Below are positions 1 through 7,846 of a stretch of DNA of 37,815 nucleotides, in pieces. How positions within the stretch are numbered: the first letter of the stretch is position 1; the number at the start of each line of letters is the position of its first letter. The stretch is taken from assembly GCA_001785675.1 (NCBI GenBank), contig MFUJ01000002.1, forward strand, positions 1 through 37,815, read 5' to 3'. The notes under the pieces were generated by a model. It saw only the letters and a program-made list of their open reading frames with translations, ran no database searches and was not told the origin of the DNA. Position numbers and translations under genes: made by a program. This stretch comes from Candidatus Nomurabacteria bacterium RIFCSPHIGHO2_12_FULL_37_29 (lineage in GTDB: Bacteria > Patescibacteriota > Minisyncoccia > Phycocordibacterales > UBA9973).

Positions 1-1099
1 ATCTATTGTGGTTTTTATTTTCGCTCTCTCGTATCTCTTTTCAAGAGTGGTAGTTACAGTAAATCCGAAAGTAGAAGACGTGGTTCTGAATGAAAACATG
101 TCTGCCAGTAAAGACGGAGCTACAGAACTTTTACCTTTTGATCTAATGGTCATTTCTGGAGAAGAAAATACAACAGTACAAACTACTGAGAAAAAAGATG
201 TATTGCAAAAAGCTCAGGGTATTGTTATTCTGTACAACGCTTTTAATTCTTTTCCGCAAACATTAAACATAGAAACAAAGTTAGAGGGTTCAAATGGTAA
301 AATTTACAAAACGCAGGCAAAAACAGTCGTGCCTGGTATAGCCAAGGATGGCAAACCTGGATCAGTTGAGGTGAAAGTTTATGGTAGTGTTGCAGGTGCA
401 GATTACAACAGCGCACCCCTTGATTTTAAAATTTCAGGCTTTAAGGGAACTCCAAAATATTCTCTATTTTATGGTAGAAGCAAGGGATCAATTACTGGCG
501 GACTTAAGGGAAAATTTCCTTTTATCTCTGATAGTCAAAAAACAAGCGTAATTAGTGAACTTAGTAGCACTCTTCAAGGAAAACTATTTAAAAAAGCAAA
601 AGACCAGATTCCTGATGGATTTATTTTGTTTAAAGATGCGATTTTTCTATATACAGACGATAATGCCATTGATCTCTCTTCGTCTTATGACAACACGCTA
701 CCCGTAAAATTAAAAGGCGCACTGTACGGTCTTTTATTTAATGTTGATAAGTTAACAAAAAAAATTGCAAAAGACAAGGTTAAAAAATATGATGGGAGTG
801 AAGTTTACATACCACATATTGAAGATTTAACTTTTTCTTTATCTAATAGCGAAAATATTTCATTTGCGGATGTTAAAAATATAAATTTTAATTTATCGGG
901 TAATGTTAAAATTGTTTGGAAGCTAGACACGAATAAACTCATTTCTGACCTGTTGGGTAAATCAAAGAAAGATTTCAATAAAATATTATTGCAATATCCA
1001 AATATTGATTCCGCTAACTTAAAAATCAGTCCCATTTGGAAAATATCCATTCCCGATAAAACCAAAAACATAAAAGTAATGGTGAATTATCCAGAGTAG
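1..1099 (+). CDS. Hypothetical membrane-anchored/envelope protein, 5' end probably outside window
   Basis: ORF open from the window start; hydrophobic N-terminus (VVFIFALSYLFSRVVV) followed by a beta-rich extracytoplasmic-looking sequence; no family recognised with certainty. Confidence 0.6.
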   Translation, partial: SIVVFIFALSYLFSRVVVTVNPKVEDVVLNENMSASKDGATELLPFDLMVISGEENTTVQTTEKKDVLQKAQGIVILYNAFNSFPQTLNIETKLEGSNGKIYKTQAKTVVPGIAKDGKPGSVEVKVYGSVAGADYNSAPLDFKISGFKGTPKYSLFYGRSKGSITGGLKGKFPFISDSQKTSVISELSSTLQGKLFKKAKDQIPDGFILFKDAIFLYTDDNAIDLSSSYDNTLPVKLKGALYGLLFNVDKLTKKIAKDKVKKYDGSEVYIPHIEDLTFSLSNSENISFADVKNINFNLSGNVKIVWKLDTNKLISDLLGKSKKDFNKILLQYPNIDSANLKISPIWKISIPDKTKNIKVMVNYPE

Positions 1100-1106
1100 T
1101 TTTTGC

Positions 1107-1135
1107 TTGACGTTCTTTATTTACTTTACTATAAT
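1107..1135 (+). promoter_or_regulatory. Sigma70-type promoter for infA
   Basis: TTGACG (1107-1112), N17, TATAAT (1130-1135), 12 nt before ATG 1148. Confidence 0.75.
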
Positions 1136-1147
1136 TGTAGTCTATAC

Positions 1148-1393
1148 ATGAGTGACCCCAAAAATGAAAAAATGTTGATGGCAAGAGGAGTTGTCACGGA
1201 AGCGTTACCCTCTACATTGTTTAGAGTTGTGGTAGAAAATAAAAAAGCAGAAAACGAAGAAGAAAAAAAGGAAATTCTGGCGTATCTCTCTGGGAAAATG
1301 CGCATGCATAGAATTAAAGTTTTAATTGGAGATTCGGTTGAAATAGTGCTTGACCCTTATGGGGGAAAAGGGAGAATAGTAAAGAGGTTGTAA
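1148..1393 (+). CDS. infA: Translation initiation factor IF-1
   Basis: MSDPKNEKMLMARGVVTEALPSTLFRVV...LSGKMRMHRIKVLIGDSVEI; internal ATG of the 1103 ORF, placed after the promoter. Confidence 0.92.
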   Translation: MSDPKNEKMLMARGVVTEALPSTLFRVVVENKKAENEEEKKEILAYLSGKMRMHRIKVLIGDSVEIVLDPYGGKGRIVKRL

Positions 1394-1516
1394 TTTTTAG
1401 CAACATAGTGTATTATATTACTTACCGTTTAATTGGTTTTTAAAAAGGGGATAGTATTGAAAAATAAGGGTTTTTTCCTTGTTTTTTCTTTTGTTAAGTT
1501 ATTGAAATAAATTTTT

Positions 1517-1627
1517 ATGAAAATTAAGTCAGCAGTAAAAAAAATCTGTGACAATTGTAAAATAGTCAGAAGAGCTAGGCATTTACGAATAATTTGCTCT
1601 AATCCCAAGCACAAACAAAAGCAATAA
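1517..1627 (+). CDS. rpmJ: 50S ribosomal protein bL36 (36 aa, missing from the supplied ORF track)
   Basis: Read from sequence: [36 protein letters not shown]; zinc CxxC...C...H pattern and position between infA and rpsM. Confidence 0.95.
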   Translation: MKIKSAVKKICDNCKIVRRARHLRIICSNPKHKQKQ

Positions 1628-1633
1628 TTTTTT

Positions 1634-2014
1634 ATGAGAATCCTTGGAATTACAGTGCCAAATGAAAAAAGACTTGAAATTGGTTTAACGTGCCTTTATG
1701 GCATTGGCATTTCACGGGCTCGCAAGATTTTAGACCAAGTGAGTATCGATCGGGGTCGCCACGCGAAAGATTTGACACCAGATGAAGAGAATAAAATTCG
1801 TGTCGTAGTCGAAGGAATTCTAATAGAAGGGAATTTAAAAAGAGAAATATCGAACAACATAAAAAGATTAAAAGATATTAAAAGTTATCGAGGTCTTCGT
1901 CATATAAAAAGATTACCGACCAGAGGACAGCGAACAAAAACAAATTCCAGAACTATTCGAGGCAATGTACGAAAGACAATGGCCTCAGGTAGAAGAAAAG
2001 AGAGTAAAACATAA
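1634..2014 (+). CDS. rpsM: 30S ribosomal protein uS13
   Basis: MRILGITVPNEKRLEIGLTCLYGIGISRARKIL...RGLRHIKRLPTRGQRTKTNSRT. Confidence 0.97.
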   Translation: MRILGITVPNEKRLEIGLTCLYGIGISRARKILDQVSIDRGRHAKDLTPDEENKIRVVVEGILIEGNLKREISNNIKRLKDIKSYRGLRHIKRLPTRGQRTKTNSRTIRGNVRKTMASGRRKESKT

Positions 2015-2020
2015 ACACAC

Positions 2021-2464
2021 ATGGGAAAAACAAAAATTACAACAGAAACAAAAGATGAAGTAAAAAAGGAAGCTGGGGAGGAAATAAAAAAATCTCCATC
2101 AAAAACGCCAAAAAAGAAAGTGATTTCCGGAGTTTTGCACATTGATGCAACTTTTAACAATACCAAAGTGCTTTTGGGAGATAAGGCAGGCAATACATTG
2201 TTTTGGTCAAGTGCGGGAAGTTTAGGTTTTAGGGGAGCAAAAAAGGGAACACCCTTCGCCGCTTCCAAGGTGGGCGACTTAATTGGTAACAAGGCTACAC
2301 AATTGGGATTAAAAGATGCAGATGTGGTGGTTTTGGGAGTCGGGTCTGGTCGTGAACCTGCCATCAGAGCATTTATGGCACATGGAATTGAAATCACTTC
2401 CATTGCCGATGCGACACCAGTGCCTCACAATGGACCCAAGCCCAAGAAACCCAGACGAGTATAA
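2021..2464 (+). CDS. rpsK: 30S ribosomal protein uS11
   Basis: HIDATFNNTKVLLGDKAGNTLFWSSAGSLGFRGAKKGTPFAA...PHNGPKPKKPRRV; Lys/Glu-rich N-terminal extension. Confidence 0.97.
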   Translation: MGKTKITTETKDEVKKEAGEEIKKSPSKTPKKKVISGVLHIDATFNNTKVLLGDKAGNTLFWSSAGSLGFRGAKKGTPFAASKVGDLIGNKATQLGLKDADVVVLGVGSGREPAIRAFMAHGIEITSIADATPVPHNGPKPKKPRRV

Positions 2465-2482
2465 TTTATAATTTAAAAATTT

Positions 2483-3085
2483 ATGTTATCCAAACCAAAA
2501 TTTAAAATTTGTAGAAGATTAGGCCCCGGGGTTTATGATAAATGTCAGACTTCCAAATTCTCTGCTGCTTCCAAGTTTGCAGTGCCTGGCGCGCGTCGGC
2601 CGAAAGCGCCCTCCGAGTATGGAGTGCAGCTTATTGAAAAACAAAAAGTACGCTTTTCATATGGCATATCTGAACGTCAACTTTCAAATTATGTTAAACG
2701 GGCAACGGGGACCAAAGGCGCAGGCACCACAGAACAGCTCTATTATGGACTTGAATCTCGTTTGGATAATGTAATTTACAGAATGGGTTTGGGTAAAAGC
2801 AGACGCGCTACGCGACAAATGGTTTCTCATGGACATTTTGTTGTCAACGATAAAAAAGTTACCATTCCGTCTTATGAATTAAGATCTGGAGATATTATAA
2901 AAATTCGTGAAGGATCTAAGGGTAAGAAAATTTTTGATAATATAGCCGAAAAAATTAAAGACCACAATCCTCCAGTATGGGTCAGTTTTGATGTGGGTAG
3001 TATGGAGGGGAAAATTTTAGATAAACCAAAAAACACAGAGAGTTTCTTTGATTTAAATGCTGTGCTTGAGTTTTACAGTCGTTAA
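2483..3085 (+). CDS. rpsD: 30S ribosomal protein uS4
   Basis: CRRLG...YGISERQLSNYVKRA...LESRLDNVIYRMGLGKSRRATRQMVSHGHFVVN (S4 domain). Confidence 0.97.
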   Translation: MLSKPKFKICRRLGPGVYDKCQTSKFSAASKFAVPGARRPKAPSEYGVQLIEKQKVRFSYGISERQLSNYVKRATGTKGAGTTEQLYYGLESRLDNVIYRMGLGKSRRATRQMVSHGHFVVNDKKVTIPSYELRSGDIIKIREGSKGKKIFDNIAEKIKDHNPPVWVSFDVGSMEGKILDKPKNTESFFDLNAVLEFYSR

Positions 3086-3145
3086 ATTTTATTAGTAAGT
3101 ATTCAGCTTTATCGGCTGAGTCCGCCCTAGGGGCGAAAAATAATT

Positions 3146-4126
3146 ATGCCTGAATATAAAATAATTATGCCTTCCAAGCCTCGTATCGTAACAGAAGATG
3201 GCAATAAAGGAGTTTTTGAAATAGATGGTTTATATCCGGGATACGGCCATACCTTGGGAAACAGTTTAAGGAGGATTATTCTTTCGTCTCTTCCAGGCGC
3301 GAGTGTTACATCCGTCAAGATTGATGGTGTTAGTCACGAATTTCAAACAATGGATGGTATTAAAGAAGATGTAATTATAATGATTCTAAATTTAAAAAAA
3401 GTTCGTTTTAAAATGCTATCCGATGAGCCCCAGACAGCAACACTTTCCATAAAGGGTCCCAAGGAAATTACCGCGGCAGATATAAAGACTGGCGGGCAGA
3501 TGGAGATTTTAAATGGAGATTTGCACATAGTGGAGATTACAGGCAAGGTTCATTTGAATATTGAAATGAAAATTGAAAAAGGACTAGGTTTTATTGCTAA
3601 AGAAGTTTTTCAGAAAGAAAAAGTTGACATTGGCACGATTGCCGTTGACGCAATTTTTACTCCTATCCGCAGAGTTTCCTATGAAGTTGAAAATATGCGT
3701 GTTGGTGATAAGACGAACCATAATCGCTTAAGAATTTCAATTGAGACAGATGGCACACTCTCTCCACGTGAGGCGCTTTCACGTTCTATCGAAATTATGA
3801 TTAATCAATTGAAGGCAATTGTGGATTTTAAAGAGCCAGAAGAAATAAAAGTTGAAAAGAAGAATAAAGAAGATAATAAGGAAAAAGAGGCAGACGATGA
3901 AGACAAAAAAAGTTCAGATTTTGCTGATATTTTGAAAACCAGAACCGATAGCCTAGACCTCTCCACCAGAACTCTCAATGCTCTCACTTCTGCCAACATT
4001 CGAACTTTAGGAGGTCTTGCTCGCAAAAAGCGTGAGGATTTGCTTGAGGTTGAAGGGATTGGGGAAAAGGGAATTTCTGAAATCAAGAAAGTGCTCGGCA
4101 AGTTTGGCCTAAATTTAAAAGAGTAA
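3146..4126 (+). CDS. rpoA: DNA-directed RNA polymerase alpha subunit
   Basis: GYGHTLGNSLRRIILSSLPGASVTSVKIDGVSHEF plus C-terminal domain TRTLNALTSANIRTLGGLARKKREDLLEVEGIGEKGISEI. Confidence 0.97.
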   Translation: MPEYKIIMPSKPRIVTEDGNKGVFEIDGLYPGYGHTLGNSLRRIILSSLPGASVTSVKIDGVSHEFQTMDGIKEDVIIMILNLKKVRFKMLSDEPQTATLSIKGPKEITAADIKTGGQMEILNGDLHIVEITGKVHLNIEMKIEKGLGFIAKEVFQKEKVDIGTIAVDAIFTPIRRVSYEVENMRVGDKTNHNRLRISIETDGTLSPREALSRSIEIMINQLKAIVDFKEPEEIKVEKKNKEDNKEKEADDEDKKSSDFADILKTRTDSLDLSTRTLNALTSANIRTLGGLARKKREDLLEVEGIGEKGISEIKKVLGKFGLNLKE

Positions 4127-4151
4127 TATGTATTTGAAAGAATAATTTTTT

Positions 4152-4505
4152 ATGAGACACGGGAATAATAAAAGAAAATTTGGTAGAGTCAGAAAAGTTA
4201 GAGATGCCTTGATTAATTCTTTGGCGCTCAACTTGATCGTGCGAGAAAAAATAAAAACTACCTTACCAAAAGCGAAAGAATTACGACCTTTTGTAGAAAA
4301 GCTTGTTACTCGAGCAAAAAAGGGTGATTTAGCAACTCGTAGATTGATTATTGCGAAACTCTCAAATCGTAGCAAGGAGGTTAAAAAACTTTTTGAAATA
4401 ATTGCGCCAAAATATAAAGACAAAAATGGTGGCTATACTAGAGTTTTAAAATTAGGTGTAAGAAAAGCAGACGGAGCCCCGATGGCTATTGTAGAATTTG
4501 TTTAA
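4152..4505 (+). CDS. rplQ: 50S ribosomal protein bL17
   Basis: MRHGNNKRKFGRVRKVRDALINSLALNLIVREKIKTTLPKAKELRPFVEKLVT. Confidence 0.96.
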   Translation: MRHGNNKRKFGRVRKVRDALINSLALNLIVREKIKTTLPKAKELRPFVEKLVTRAKKGDLATRRLIIAKLSNRSKEVKKLFEIIAPKYKDKNGGYTRVLKLGVRKADGAPMAIVEFV

Positions 4506-4545
4506 TTTTAAAAATGATTTAGTATGACAATATAAACAAAGAACA

Positions 4546-4908
4546 ATGAAAAAAGAAACAATAAACAACAAAACAATAGATGCATCTGGAAGAACCCTAG
4601 GTCGAGTGGCGAGCGAGGTGGCAATGTCTTTGATGGGTAAAACAAAACCTTCTTTTGAAAGAAATAAATATTCTGGCATGCCCGTGATGGTTGTAAATGC
4701 TTCCAAGCTTCGCATAAATGCAAAAAAGTTGGCAGGGATATACCATACCAGATATTCAGGTATTCCAGGCGGACTTCGTATTTTAAAAGGTAGTTATACG
4801 GCTGAAAAGCTTGGATTAAAAGAATTAATAAAACTTGCTACGTATCAAATGTTACCTTCCAATAAGTTACGAAGAACAATGATGAAAAATTTAAAGATAG
4901 AAGATTAA
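4546..4908 (+). CDS. rplM: 50S ribosomal protein uL13
   Basis: IDASGRTLGRVASEVAMSLMGKTKPSFERN...NASKLRINAKKLAGIYHTRYSGIPGGL. Confidence 0.95.
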   Translation: MKKETINNKTIDASGRTLGRVASEVAMSLMGKTKPSFERNKYSGMPVMVVNASKLRINAKKLAGIYHTRYSGIPGGLRILKGSYTAEKLGLKELIKLATYQMLPSNKLRRTMMKNLKIED

Positions 4909-4911
4909 TAT

Positions 4912-5346
4912 ATGAATAAAAAAGTAACAACAGACAAATCAAAAGAAACATATATTGAAGCAGTAGGAAGGCGAAAAACTTCAACTGCTAGGGTGCGTAT
5001 TCGGGAAGGGAGTAAGGCGAATTTTATCGTCAATGGAAAAGATGCCAAAGAATATTTTAAAACGGAGGGGGAAAAGCGTCTTATTTTAGATCCAATGATA
5101 AAGGGATTGACGCCCGCTAAAGCGGGCCTAAAATGGAACATTGAGGTGCACGTAAAGGGCGGAGGAATTCACTCTCAAGCGGAAGCCATAAGACATGGGC
5201 TTTCTCGCGCCCTCGTATCGTCAGATATTAGCTTGCGTGAAGGTTTGAAAAAATTAGGATATCTAAAGCGTGACCCCAGAGCCAAGGAACGCAGAAAATT
5301 CGGACTCAAAAAAGCAAGAAAAGCGCCACAGTGGAGTAAAAGATAA
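4912..5346 (+). CDS. rpsI: 30S ribosomal protein uS9
   Basis: YIEAVGRRKTSTARVRI...VHVKGGGIHSQAEAIRHGLSRAL...LGYLKRDPRAKERRKFGLKKARKAPQWSKR. Confidence 0.97.
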   Translation: MNKKVTTDKSKETYIEAVGRRKTSTARVRIREGSKANFIVNGKDAKEYFKTEGEKRLILDPMIKGLTPAKAGLKWNIEVHVKGGGIHSQAEAIRHGLSRALVSSDISLREGLKKLGYLKRDPRAKERRKFGLKKARKAPQWSKR

Positions 5347-5364
5347 CTGCTTATCTTTTACTCC
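5333..5364. terminator. 14-bp perfect inverted repeat overlapping the rpsI stop codon; candidate operon-end hairpin
   Basis: GGAGTAAAAGATAA-CTGC-TTATCTTTTACTCC; no obvious U-tract afterwards, so the terminator role is tentative. Confidence 0.5.
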
Positions 5365-5451
5365 GATTTCGTGCAAGAGAAAATTTTCGATGCGAGCTTG
5401 CGAGCAGGAAATAGAAGGAGATATGTGCACTGACCACGACAATAATATTCC

Positions 5452-5481
5452 TTGGAAAAAGGGATTTTTTTGTGCTAAGAT
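5452..5481 (+). promoter_or_regulatory. Promoter of grpE
   Basis: TTGGAA N18 TAAGAT, 6 nt before ATG 5488. Confidence 0.6.
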
Positions 5482-5487
5482 GTTTGC

Positions 5488-6153
5488 ATGAGTGACGAAG
5501 AAACTAAAAACAAAGAAGAAAATAAGCCTGAAAAGAAAGAAGAACCCCTCGAGGCTGCTCAGGCCATCGGCTCTGAGTCTCAGGCTCGAAGAGATGATTC
5601 TGTTGAATCAGATGACATAGTTGAATTTGAATTCAATGATGACGGCGAGGAAGATTTGAAAAAGACCCTAAAGAAGTTTAGAGCAGATTTGAAGGTGTGC
5701 AAGAGTGAAAAAGAAGAATATTTAACTGGCTGGCAAAAGGAGCGAGCAGAGTTTGCTAATTATAAAAAAGGTGAAGATGACAGGAAGGCGATGTTCTCAG
5801 AATCAATGCGAGAGCGAATCCTCAGTAGGTTTTTAAGCGTGATTGATAGTTTTAATATGGCCTTCGCTAACCGCGAATCTTGGGAGAAGGTAGACGAAAA
5901 CTGGCGCAAGGGCGTAGAATATATTTATGGGCAAATGAATACAATTTTCGAAGAATATGGAGTCAAAGAAATAGGAAAAGAAGGAGAAGCTTTCGATCCG
6001 AATATTCATGAGTCTATAGAAACGATACCAACAGATAAAAAGGAGCTGGATCACAAAGTGGCTGTTGTTATCCAAAAGGGTTACAAGCTCGGCGAACGCG
6101 TCATGCGCCCAGCCCGAGTGAATGTATATGAGCACAAAAACGGAACTGAATAA
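5488..6153 (+). CDS. grpE: Co-chaperone GrpE
   Basis: ERAEFANYKKGEDDRK...FLSVIDSFNMAF...GVKEIGKEGEAFDPNIHESI...VVIQKGYKLGERVMRPARVNV. Confidence 0.93.
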   Translation: MSDEETKNKEENKPEKKEEPLEAAQAIGSESQARRDDSVESDDIVEFEFNDDGEEDLKKTLKKFRADLKVCKSEKEEYLTGWQKERAEFANYKKGEDDRKAMFSESMRERILSRFLSVIDSFNMAFANRESWEKVDENWRKGVEYIYGQMNTIFEEYGVKEIGKEGEAFDPNIHESIETIPTDKKELDHKVAVVIQKGYKLGERVMRPARVNVYEHKNGTE

Positions 6154-7792
6154 AGTTTGTGAACACTGCAAAGGAGACTTCACAATTAATGAAGATGAGT
6201 TAGCTTTATATAAAAAAGTTGATATAGAATTGCCAACTTTATGTTTTTCCTGTCGAGTAAAATTACATTTGTCCTTTTGGATGTTTGGAAAATTTAGAAA
6301 AGGGGTATCAGATCTTTCAGGAGAAAATTTAATTACAGTTTTATCAGAAAATAGTAGATATCCAATTTATACATCCTTAGAGTGGTATAGTGATAAATGG
6401 GATGCTTTAAATTATGGAATGGATTATGATTCTAAGTTACCATTTTTAAAACAATTACAGAATCTTCAAGAAAAAGTTCCTCGCCCTCATCAAACTGGTA
6501 CTAAAAATACAAAATGTGATTATTGTGACGATGTTTGGAATTCAAAAAATTGTTATTTGTCGCGATCAATGGAACATTGTGAGAACTTATTTTATTCATA
6601 TAGGAATATTAGAGTTAAGAATTCTATTGATGCTACTATTTGTTTTAATTGTGAGAAAAGTTACGATATTTCTGAATGTCATAATTCTTTTAAACTTTTT
6701 TATTCTAAACACTCAAGAGACTGCATAGATTCTTATTTTTTATATGATTGTCGGAATTGTCAGGATTGTTTTATGTGTTGGAATTTACGAAACAAATCTT
6801 ATTGTATAGAAAATATTCAATATTCAAAAGAAGAATATGAAGCAAAATTAAAATCACTTAAACTTGGGTTGTATTCTTCTGTTCAATCTTTAAAGAAAAA
6901 TTTTGAAGAAATAACTAGAAAAGCAGTTGTTCATAGGCAAAATTTTAATTTTAAAGTATATAATTCTGATGGAGATTATTTATTGGATTGTAAAAATTGT
7001 CATAATTGTAATACCATTAGTGAATCCGAAGATAGTTATAATTGTATTAGAGGAATGAGACATAAGTCAGATATTGATGCTAACGGTTCCTGGTATTCGG
7101 AACTTATTGGTAATTGTGCTGGCTGTGTTAATGCTTATGCTCTTAAATATTCAAACTGGTCTTCTTCTAGATATTCAGAATATTTAGATATTTGTGTTGA
7201 ATGTGAATATTGTTTTGGTTGTGTGGGTCTTAGAAAAAAGAAATATTGTATTTTAAATAAGCAATATTCTAAAGAAGAATATGAGAATTTGAAAAATAAA
7301 ATTATTGCAGATATGAAAAAAAGAGAGGAATACGGTAAATTTCTGCCATATATTATGAGTGCTGGACCTTTTAATTTTTCTACTAGCTTTTTGTATTTCC
7401 CAAAAACTAAAAGAGAAAATATTTTAAAATTGGGTGGATATTGGGAAGATGTTGATGAGAGTAATATTGAAGGAATGCTAACTTCAGAATTACCTGATGA
7501 TGTAAAAGATGTACCAGATACTATTTTTACTAAAGCGCTTATTTGTCCAGAAACTGGTTGGCGTTTTAATATTGCCCAAAATGAACTTATTTTTTATAAA
7601 GAAAATAATATTCCATTACCACGATACCATTTTGATGTAAGAACAAAAGAGCAATTAAAATATTTAACTGTTTTACATCCATATCTGTATAAATGTTTTT
7701 ATTGTCAAAAAGACATAAATGCTTACTATCCTCCCGAATGGGGATATGAGAAAATTGCCTGCGAGGAATGTTATAAGCAAAATATAGCGTAA
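6128..7792 (+). CDS. Cys-rich protein, paralog 1 (zinc-ribbon ends, internal CxxCxxC...YSKEEYE repeats)
   Basis: N-term CEHCKGDF...LYKK...LPTLCFSCR; CRNCQDCFMCWNLRNKSYCIENIQYSKEEYEAKL and CVECEYCFGCVGLRKKKYCILNKQYSKEEYENLK; start within the grpE 3' end (ATG 6122 or 6128). Confidence 0.9.
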   Translation: MSTKTELNKVCEHCKGDFTINEDELALYKKVDIELPTLCFSCRVKLHLSFWMFGKFRKGVSDLSGENLITVLSENSRYPIYTSLEWYSDKWDALNYGMDYDSKLPFLKQLQNLQEKVPRPHQTGTKNTKCDYCDDVWNSKNCYLSRSMEHCENLFYSYRNIRVKNSIDATICFNCEKSYDISECHNSFKLFYSKHSRDCIDSYFLYDCRNCQDCFMCWNLRNKSYCIENIQYSKEEYEAKLKSLKLGLYSSVQSLKKNFEEITRKAVVHRQNFNFKVYNSDGDYLLDCKNCHNCNTISESEDSYNCIRGMRHKSDIDANGSWYSELIGNCAGCVNAYALKYSNWSSSRYSEYLDICVECEYCFGCVGLRKKKYCILNKQYSKEEYENLKNKIIADMKKREEYGKFLPYIMSAGPFNFSTSFLYFPKTKRENILKLGGYWEDVDESNIEGMLTSELPDDVKDVPDTIFTKALICPETGWRFNIAQNELIFYKENNIPLPRYHFDVRTKEQLKYLTVLHPYLYKCFYCQKDINAYYPPEWGYEKIACEECYKQNIA

Positions 7793-7798
7793 TAAATA

Positions 7799-7836
7799 AT
7801 ATTAACAAACTCAGCGATAGCAGAAAGTGTTAATAT
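7799..7836. repeat. Intergenic hairpin, copy 1 (loop contains AGCGATAGC)
   Basis: ATATTAACA (7799-7807) / TGTTAATAT (7828-7836), 20-nt loop with AGCGATAGC at 7813-7821. Confidence 0.65.
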
Positions 7837-7846
7837 AAATTAAGAA

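Noticed and set aside
805-1071. Antisense ORFs in the track (e.g. 805-1071, 1900-2403, 3805-4101, 11025-11447, 36095-36505, all minus)
   Set aside because: They lie opposite well-supported genes, have no recognisable domains and look like shadow ORFs of the sense coding frame
5270-5491. 73-aa ORF at 5270-5491 as a real gene
   Set aside because: Overlaps the rpsI 3' end and its hairpin out of frame; ends over the grpE start; no recognisable motif
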